Assembly: GCA_937958145.1 (NCBI GenBank)
Contig: CALGOE010000061.1
Location: forward strand, 1-11,947
Source of the DNA: an uncultured Desulfobacca sp.
GTDB lineage: Bacteria > Desulfobacterota > Desulfobaccia > Desulfobaccales > Desulfobaccaceae
DNA length: 11,947 bases
Direction: 5' to 3'
Under the pieces are notes generated by a model that was not told the DNA's origin, did no database searches, and was given only the letters and a program-made list of their open reading frames with translations. The first letter of the stretch is position 1, and each line of letters begins with the position of its first letter. Positions 8,604-11,947 of the stretch are shown in pieces. The position numbers and the translations under genes are program-made.

Positions 8604-8722
8604 GGCACCGACCTAAAGGTCTGTGGCTGCCGCTTGTGATAAGCCTTGGTGCCGGAGGCTCATCATTGCGACGAGGGTATGCGCAGGCAAGCGGGCCGAA
8701 GGGGGCAGAGCCAGTCGCCCCC
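8604..8722 (-). promoter_or_regulatory. Structured RNA leader upstream of cobQ (riboswitch-like, unrecognised)
   Basis: Read on the minus strand, a 5' hairpin (8717-8722 with 8701-8706, GGGGGC/GCCCCC) precedes a possible three-way junction. P1 pairs 8688-8694 with 8630-8636, extended by 8695-8697 with 8625-8627 across a 2-nt bulge. P2 pairs 8682-8685 with 8667-8670. P3 pairs 8656-8665 with 8637-8646: 10 bp with a G-U that would be an A-C mismatch on the other strand, and a 9-nt loop. A competing hairpin (8604-8631; GACC/GGTC capped by TTTA, plus GGCA and CC arms) uses the 3' strand of P1, so the two folds exclude each other. The P3 loop carries GGCACC, complementary to GGTGCC at 8604-8609. 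I do not see the cobalamin riboswitch boxes, so the ligand, if any, is unknown. Confidence 0.4.
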
Positions 8723-8798
8723 CTGGTAAAGTTTATCTCCGCCCCAAACCAGATGCCAAGACGGTTTGACGTTTTCTTTCTGGCCGGACGCCAGGTTC

Positions 8799-8828
8799 AA
8801 TCTAACGGCAAGGGAGCATTGTTGTCAA
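8799..8828 (-). promoter_or_regulatory. Probable sigma-70 promoter of cobQ
   Basis: On the minus strand, a perfect TTGACA (8823-8828) is followed after 18 bp by TAGATT (8799-8804), a 4/6 match to the -10 box. The predicted start near 8792 leaves a leader of about 210 nt before cobQ, which covers the structured region. Confidence 0.6.
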
Positions 8829-8831
8829 TGC
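8816..8831. promoter_or_regulatory. Dyad overlapping the cobQ -35 box (possible operator)
   Basis: GCATTG and CAATGC are perfect inverted repeats around TTGT. They are extended by GGG (8812-8814) and CCC (8832-8834) across one bulged A. The dyad covers the cobQ -35 hexamer. As RNA on the plus strand it would be a hairpin without a proper T-run, so an operator is the better guess than a terminator. Confidence 0.4.
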
Positions 8832-8896
8832 CCCTTTCCCAGATTGCACAACATCACAAAGGCTCACTAAATTCTAACGAACACCAAGCCGAGATT

Positions 8897-8912
8897 TAAT
8901 GATTTCTCATTA
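8897..8912. promoter_or_regulatory. Palindrome TAATGA-TTTC-TCATTA upstream of a small gene
   Basis: A perfect 6-bp inverted repeat with a 4-bp centre lies 42 bp before the ATG at 8955, in the AT-rich control region. Its size and place fit a binding site for a dimeric regulator, possibly the downstream protein itself. Confidence 0.4.
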
Positions 8913-8954
8913 TGTTTAGAGAAAATTTTTGTTTGGCCATCTGGAGGCATTCCC

Positions 8955-9158
8955 ATGGAACGAAACATGACTCATCCCGGCGGCGACACTGACGTGGCCC
9001 AATTGTTAGGAATTTCTGAAGAAATGGCCTCAGCCTGTTTAGCCCGCGGCCATATTACCCTTACCAGCGATACCCGCCAGACCTTCATGCGGCTGCGGGA
9101 TCTCTATCAGGTATTACGGCAGACCACTGGCAGTCGCCGACCGCCAGCCAGAGCTTAA
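8955..9158 (+). CDS. Small protein of unknown function, possible helix-turn-helix
   Basis: I do not recognise this 67-residue protein. It is probably real. GGAGG (8943-8947) stands 7 nt before the ATG, the frame fills the space between a control region and a tRNA, and codon use is like that of its neighbours. Residues 12-33 (DVAQLLGISEEMASACLARG) have the spacing of a helix-turn-helix, with an Ala-Gln-Leu-Leu-Gly-Ile-Ser segment typical of the first helix and turn. Residues 34-55 could form one or two further helices (RQTFMRLRDLYQVLRQ). The C-terminus is basic and proline-containing (RRPPARA), likely disordered. There is no signal peptide or membrane segment. It could be a small DNA-binding regulator or an excisionase-like fold, but neither is proven. 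A palindrome lies just upstream. Confidence 0.65.
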   Translation: MERNMTHPGGDTDVAQLLGISEEMASACLARGHITLTSDTRQTFMRLRDLYQVLRQTTGSRRPPARA

Positions 9159-9188
9159 AAACTCCTGCGCAATTCCTGGGACGTGCTT

Positions 9189-9211
9189 GCCGCGGCGCCT
9201 TTGGCCGCGGC
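9189..9211. other. GC-rich hairpin 30 bp after the small gene
   Basis: GCCGCGGC occurs twice around GCCTTTG, and because the arm is self-complementary the two copies form an 8-bp stem. No T-run follows. It may mark the 3' end of the small gene's transcript. The rest of 9159-9284 shows nothing else I can support. Confidence 0.4.
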
Positions 9212-9284
9212 GGGGGTGAAGTTTGCCCTGGCCAAGCCCCTGGGGCCCAATGCCCTGTCTTGCCCCGATATTTCCCGCCAAGAC

Positions 9285-9313
9285 TTGACAGCTCCTGAAA
9301 AAATAGATAAACA
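9285..9313 (+). promoter_or_regulatory. Promoter of tRNA-Ala
   Basis: A perfect TTGACA at 9285-9290 is followed by an AT-rich stretch. The -10 could be TAAACA (9308-9313, 17 bp) or GATAAA (9306-9311, 15 bp). The tRNA begins 13 bp after the first of these. The -35 is clear; the -10 is uncertain. Confidence 0.6.
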
Positions 9314-9326
9314 TTCAATTAACAAT

Positions 9327-9402
9327 GGGGATGTAGCTCAGCTGGGAGAGCGCTAGCCTCGCATGCTAGAGGCCACGGGTTCGAATCCCGTCATCTCCAC
9401 CA
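9327..9402 (+). tRNA. tRNA-Ala, anticodon CGC
   Basis: The 76-nt gene folds as a complete cloverleaf. The acceptor stem pairs 9327-9333 with 9392-9398 and contains the G3-U70 wobble that identifies tRNA-Ala. The D arm is GCTC/GAGC, the anticodon stem CTAGC/GCTAG with loop CTCGCAT (anticodon CGC at 9360-9362), and the T arm ACGGG/CCCGT with TTCGAAT. The discriminator base is A and the CCA end is encoded (9400-9402). It reads GCG codons. It stands alone, with its own -35 box and a terminator 16 nt downstream. Confidence 0.98.
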
Positions 9403-9417
9403 ATCCTTCCCAATCAG

Positions 9418-9456
9418 AAAAAAGGGTCATGGGCAACCATCTCGTGACCCTTTTTT
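9418..9456. terminator. Bidirectional intrinsic terminator shared by tRNA-Ala and the HAD gene
   Basis: AAAAAAGGGTCA (9418-9429) and TGACCCTTTTTT (9445-9456) form a 12-bp stem ending in a T-run on both strands. The 15-nt middle contains ATGG-GCAA-CCAT, a small nested hairpin with a GNRA-type loop. It ends the tRNA transcript from the left. From the right it begins within the stop codon of the converging phosphatase gene. Confidence 0.9.
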
Positions 9457-10129
9457 ATTTGTCCCGATCATCGCTTGGCGGCGCCGGGTTTCTTGCCGGC
9501 GGCAGGTCCAGCAGGGGGAATATCTGCCGATGGTCGCGGATATGGGCCCAGGCCGGCAGGCGGGGATTTTTATACGCCACAAAAGGGACTCCCACCGCTG
9601 CCGCCAATTGGGCATCGACGTCGGCGTCGCCCACATAGATGGCCTGCTGAGGCGACAGGGCAAAGGCCTTGAGGATGATCTGCAGATACTGGGGGTGCGG
9701 CTTGGGAGCCCGCACCTGGGCGCTGCTGACGGTGAGGTCGAACAGAGTCTCCAGGCGGTGATAAGCCAGAACCAGGGGCAGACTTTTGCCCCGATTGCTG
9801 GCAACGGCGGTCCGGCAGTGAGCCCGCAGGGCGCCGAGGGTCTGAAGCACATACGGCTCCAGCCGGATCAGGGGGAGGATGCCGTCATTTTCCATCTCTT
9901 GCTCATAGGCCCGGGCGGCAGCCGCCAAGGCGGGGTCGGGGAAAAAATGCTCTATCACCTCCCGGGAGGTGCGGGTCTGGACGAGCTCCAGGTGTTGCGG
10001 CTGCACCGGGGGCAGATTGAAATGCTGGAGCAGGCGATTATAATAGGCCACATTGGCGGCCAGGGAATCGACCAAGACGCCGTCCAGATCATAGATGACG
10101 GCGCGGCTCTGTCGGGAGTGGGTGGGCAT
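9455..10129 (-). CDS. HAD-superfamily hydrolase, subfamily IA (phosphoglycolate phosphatase-like)
   Basis: The 224-residue protein is a small-molecule phosphatase of the haloacid dehalogenase fold. Motif I is YDLDGVLVDS with nucleophile Asp14 and acid Asp16; motif II is AVASNRG; motif III is the Lys in APKPHPQ; motif IV is YVGDADVDAQLAA. A helical cap lies between motifs I and II (about residues 20-100), as in Gph/PGMB-type enzymes. Substrate is not predictable. I start it at the ATG 10129-10127. The frame stays open to a TTG at 10213, but that extension has no ribosome binding site, is not conserved-looking, and runs into the promoter region of the divergent dodecin gene. Spacing to a weak GAGA-type site is about 8-10 nt. 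Its stop codon TAA lies in the T-run of the shared terminator. Confidence 0.88.
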   Translation of the reverse strand: MPTHSRQSRAVIYDLDGVLVDSLAANVAYYNRLLQHFNLPPVQPQHLELVQTRTSREVIEHFFPDPALAAAARAYEQEMENDGILPLIRLEPYVLQTLGALRAHCRTAVASNRGKSLPLVLAYHRLETLFDLTVSSAQVRAPKPHPQYLQIILKAFALSPQQAIYVGDADVDAQLAAAVGVPFVAYKNPRLPAWAHIRDHRQIFPLLDLPPARNPAPPSDDRDK

Positions 10130-10198
10130 GGGCACATCTCTTTGTTTCCGCCCCCCGTGGTCAGCCAGCGCTGCGGTGCCCCCGGGGGATCGGTGAAC

Positions 10199-10227
10199 TT
10201 GCAAATTTTTCAAAAAAAATTTATGCT
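10199..10227 (+). promoter_or_regulatory. Candidate promoter of the dodecin-rtcA operon with an A-tract dyad spacer
   Basis: TTGCAA (10199-10204) and TATGCT (10222-10227) are 17 bp apart, each a 4/6 match. The spacer lies in a 20-bp dyad, AAATTTTT-CAAA-AAAAATTT (10203-10222), unusual in this GC-rich sequence and probably bent. Start near 10234 leaves about 47 nt before the dodecin ATG. Confidence 0.5.
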
Positions 10228-10280
10228 ATCCTTACCATTTGGGCCGGGTAATTGACGGTCAGAAAAAAGGAGGAAGCACC

Positions 10281-10493
10281 ATGGGAAAAGAACAGGTGGC
10301 ACGCGTAACTGAGATCATCGCCGAGTCTCCCGTCGGCTTCCGGGAAGCCGTCAACGTCGGCTTTGCCCGGGCTTCCAAGACGCTGCGGGGCATTACCGGC
10401 ATGCGGGTGGTGGAGCATCGGGTCTCCGTCAAAGATGGCAAGATAGACACCTATCGGGTCCGGTTGGAAGTGATCTTTATTCTGGATGATTGA
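10281..10493 (+). CDS. Dodecin family flavin-binding protein
   Basis: Dodecins are 65-75-residue proteins that assemble into hollow 12-mers and store riboflavin, FMN or similar ligands. This one has 70 residues with the family pattern: a first strand VARVTEIIAES, the helix FREAVNVGFARASKTLRGI (20-38), and two long strands VVEHRVSVKDGKIDTYRV and LEVIFILDD. The characteristic SxxSFxxAV region appears as SPVGFREAV. There is no tryptophan in the protein. By ungapped alignment the flavin-stacking Trp36 of the Halobacterium protein falls at Gly40. The ATG at 10281 is chosen because GGAGG lies 7 nt upstream; the frame also has an earlier start with no such site. rtcA follows 8 nt after the stop, so they share a transcript. 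Confidence 0.9.
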   Translation: MGKEQVARVTEIIAESPVGFREAVNVGFARASKTLRGITGMRVVEHRVSVKDGKIDTYRVRLEVIFILDD

Positions 10494-10501
10494 TCCTGCC
10501 G

Positions 10502-11554
10502 ATGTTGGTTCTCGACGGATCGTATGGCGAAGGGGGCGGCCAGATTGTCCGGACGGCCTTGGCTCTGGCTGCCCTCACCGGCACCACGGTACGACTTGAG
10601 AACATCCGGGCCGGACGTCCCCAACCCGGCCTCCGCCCCCAGCATCTGACCGCGGTCCAGGCGCTGGCCACCATAACCCGGGCCACGCTGAGCGGCGCCG
10701 ACCTGGGCGCCACCTGCCTCACCTTTTCCCCCCACGGCATCGTCCCCGGCGGCTATCGTTTTGATGTGGCCCAGCGCACGGGCAGTGCCGGCGCTGTCAC
10801 CCTTTTGGCCCAGACGCTTTTGCCGGTCCTGGCCTGGGCTCGGCAGCCATCCTCTCTGGTCCTGCTCGGCGGTACCCATGTCCCCTGGAGTCCGCCGTTT
10901 CATTATTTTGCCGAGGTGTTCCTGCCGGCTGTGCGGCAGATGGGGCTGACCGTCAGCGCCGAGATCCGGCGCTGGGGTTTCTATCCCCGGGGCGGGGGCG
11001 AGATCCACCTGCACGTCACCCCGGTGACCCGCCTCCAGGGCGTGGAGTGGACCACGCCCCCTGCGCCCACCGCGTTTCAAGCCCTATCGGCGGCAGCCAA
11101 CCTCCCGGAGCATGTGGTCCGGCGTCAGAGTCAAGCCTTGCGCACCCTCCTGCCCTGGCCCCTGCCGATCCGGGAAGAACAACCGCCGAGCCGAGGACCG
11201 GGGAGTTTTGTCTTTCTCTGGGGGCCCCAGGCCGGTTTTTCGGCCTTGGGAGCCAAAGGCAAGCCGGCTGAAGAAGTGGCCCGGGAAGCCGTCCAGGCCT
11301 TTCGGGATTATCGCACCGCCGCGGCCGGGGTGGACCGCCACCTGGCCGACCAGATCCTCCTGTATGCGGCCCTGGCCGCCGGCCCCACCACCCTCAGCAC
11401 CGAGGCTGTCACCCGCCACCTGCTGACCAATATCTGGGTGATTCGCCGGTTCCTGGACGTGTCCATCGAGGTTGCCGGCGCTCTGCTGCAGCCCGGCACT
11501 CTCCGGATCCAGGGCCTGGGTTACAGGCTTCAGGGGAGTGGGCCAGGATCCTAG
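10502..11554 (+). CDS. rtcA: RNA 3'-terminal phosphate cyclase RtcA
   Basis: RtcA converts RNA 3'-phosphates to 2',3'-cyclic phosphates using ATP through an adenylated histidine, and is tied to RNA repair. The 350-residue protein starts LVLDGSYGEGGGQIVRTALAL (3-23), then QPGLRPQHLTAV (41-52), RTGSAGAVTLLAQTLLP (92-108), GFYPRGGGEI (159-168) and RGPGSFVFLW (231-240). The C-terminal DRHLADQILL (278-287) carries His280, equivalent to the E. coli nucleophile His309. Length fits the family. I use the ATG at 10502. The frame also has a TTG at 10490 overlapping the dodecin stop, but family members begin right before the DGS motif. The partner ligase RtcB and the RtcR activator are not in the window; rtcA instead sits in an operon with dodecin. 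No terminator is visible before the converging receiver gene 38 nt away. Confidence 0.95.
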   Translation: MLVLDGSYGEGGGQIVRTALALAALTGTTVRLENIRAGRPQPGLRPQHLTAVQALATITRATLSGADLGATCLTFSPHGIVPGGYRFDVAQRTGSAGAVTLLAQTLLPVLAWARQPSSLVLLGGTHVPWSPPFHYFAEVFLPAVRQMGLTVSAEIRRWGFYPRGGGEIHLHVTPVTRLQGVEWTTPPAPTAFQALSAAANLPEHVVRRQSQALRTLLPWPLPIREEQPPSRGPGSFVFLWGPQAGFSALGAKGKPAEEVAREAVQAFRDYRTAAAGVDRHLADQILLYAALAAGPTTLSTEAVTRHLLTNIWVIRRFLDVSIEVAGALLQPGTLRIQGLGYRLQGSGPGS

Positions 11555-11592
11555 CCCCCGCTATCCCCTCCCCAAACCCCGCTGCGAGCAGA

Positions 11593-11947
11593 CTAGGGTA
11601 CTATGCCGGTGAGATGCACCCGACCATCGGTCTTGGCCGGTGGGTTGGCTGCCGGGGCTTCGGCTTCCTGCGGTGGACTCCCCAGGATCTCGGCGATTTT
11701 CTGGGATAAGGCGGCCAGACGGGAGGGTTTCTGCAGGAAGCCCAGGGCCCCTTTCTCCAGCATGAGATGGACGTCCTCATCGATGCTGTGGGCGCTGTAG
11801 AGCAAGACCTTGATCTGGGGATCCAGTTCCTGCAGGCGTTGAAAGGTTTCCCGGCCGCTCCAACCCGGCAGGACCATGTCCAGGACAACCAGATCGATGG
11901 GCTCGCTGCCGGCCTTGACCATATCATAGGCCTGGGGGCCGCTGGCC
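11593..11947 (-). CDS. C-terminal response-regulator receiver domain, probably of a hybrid histidine kinase; cut by window edge
   Basis: The frame is open to the right edge, so the N-terminal part is missing and 117 residues are seen. They form the second half of a receiver domain: DLVVLDMVLPGWSGRE with the phospho-acceptor Asp, LLYSAHS with the Ser switch position, and GFLQKPSRLAALS with the conserved Lys-Pro. The wording LDMVLPG...GRETF and the FLQKP ending are typical of the C-terminal receivers of Desulfobacterota hybrid sensor kinases. A stand-alone regulator is also possible. After the domain a proline/alanine-rich tail of about 30 residues runs to the stop. The ATG at 11922 within the frame is internal to the receiver fold and should not be taken as the start. 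The gene converges on rtcA. Confidence 0.85.
   Translation of the reverse strand, partial: ASGPQAYDMVKAGSEPIDLVVLDMVLPGWSGRETFQRLQELDPQIKVLLYSAHSIDEDVHLMLEKGALGFLQKPSRLAALSQKIAEILGSPPQEAEAPAANPPAKTDGRVHLTGIVP

Larger units (their letters stand above)
8581..8954. other. 374-bp gene-free divergent region between cobQ and a small gene
   Basis: I see no convincing gene here. An 87-codon plus-strand frame (8636-8899) opens with GTG, lacks a ribosome binding site and coincides with the folded RNA region. The left 145 bp (8581-8725) are GC-rich and full of inverted repeats and form the cobQ leader. The middle carries the cobQ promoter. The right 90 bp are AT-rich and hold the control region of the small plus-strand gene, with a weak promoter candidate TTGCAC (8844-8849) and TAAATT (8868-8873) at 18 bp. 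Confidence 0.6.

Noticed and set aside
7105..8616. 503-codon open frame opposite cobQ
   Set aside because: It is a shadow frame created by high GC and codon bias. Its composition (rich in Gly, Gln, His) is that of antisense frames and the true gene opposite is unambiguous.
8604..8740. Cobalamin riboswitch upstream of cobQ
   Set aside because: The gene invites it, and AGCCACAGACC on the minus strand faintly resembles the B12 box. However, the box is one base short, and the GGGAA, AATCC and GCCACTG core elements are missing on both strands. A covariance search would settle it.
8812..8840. Intrinsic terminator between cobQ and the small gene
   Set aside because: Only TTT follows the stem on the plus strand, no gene ends there, and the dyad coincides with the cobQ -35 box.
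8636..8899. 87-codon open frame on the plus strand upstream of the small gene
   Set aside because: It has a GTG start, no ribosome binding site, runs through the folded leader and the cobQ promoter, and has no recognisable protein features.
10130..10213. 28-residue N-terminal extension of the HAD phosphatase
   Set aside because: It relies on a TTG start in the A-tract promoter region without a ribosome binding site, and motif I normally sits near the N-terminus, as it does with the ATG at 10129.

Overview
The window looks like a GC-rich, Gram-negative anaerobe of the Desulfobacterota (former Deltaproteobacteria). The closest fit I can suggest is the Desulfobacca/Syntrophobacter neighbourhood. 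This rests on gene content and protein style: Tol genes, a short-form MetF, CobQ, a LivF/phenylacetate-CoA ligase pair, dodecin, RtcA and a hybrid-kinase receiver. It is an inference, not a database match.

Region 1 (1-4966, minus strand) is a tol operon. A textbook sigma-70 promoter (TTGACA, 17 bp, TACAAT) drives tolQ, tolR, tolA and tolB, which are packed within 0-10 nt of each other. pal does not follow tolB. Instead, 53 nt further on come an orphan livF (ATPase of a branched-chain amino acid/aromatic acid ABC importer) and the start of a phenylacetate-CoA ligase gene that leaves the window on the left. Region 2 (5000-5968, minus) holds metF, with a strong ribosome binding site and some divergent active-site residues.

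Region 3 (6025-7051, plus) is a promoter followed by a hotdog thioesterase gene and rlmH, coupled by a TGATG overlap. rlmH converges on cobQ (7054-8580, minus) with only 2 nt between the stops. Upstream of cobQ is the most interesting non-coding piece: a good promoter (8799-8828) preceding a leader of about 210 nt. The leader can fold into a three-way junction, or into a mutually exclusive hairpin next to the gene. That is a riboswitch-like layout without the conserved boxes of the cobalamin riboswitch.

Region 4 (8897-9456, plus) has a small unrecognised protein with a strong ribosome binding site and a palindrome upstream. It is followed by tRNA-Ala(CGC), which has its own -35 box and a strong bidirectional terminator. 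The terminator also serves the HAD phosphatase gene that converges on it (9455-10129, minus). Region 5 (10199-11554, plus) is an operon of dodecin and RNA 3'-terminal phosphate cyclase (rtcA). The right edge (11593-11947, minus) is the C-terminal receiver domain of a signalling protein, probably a hybrid histidine kinase, cut by the window.

Most genes are ordinary housekeeping or metabolic genes. No mobile element, CRISPR array or prophage is visible.
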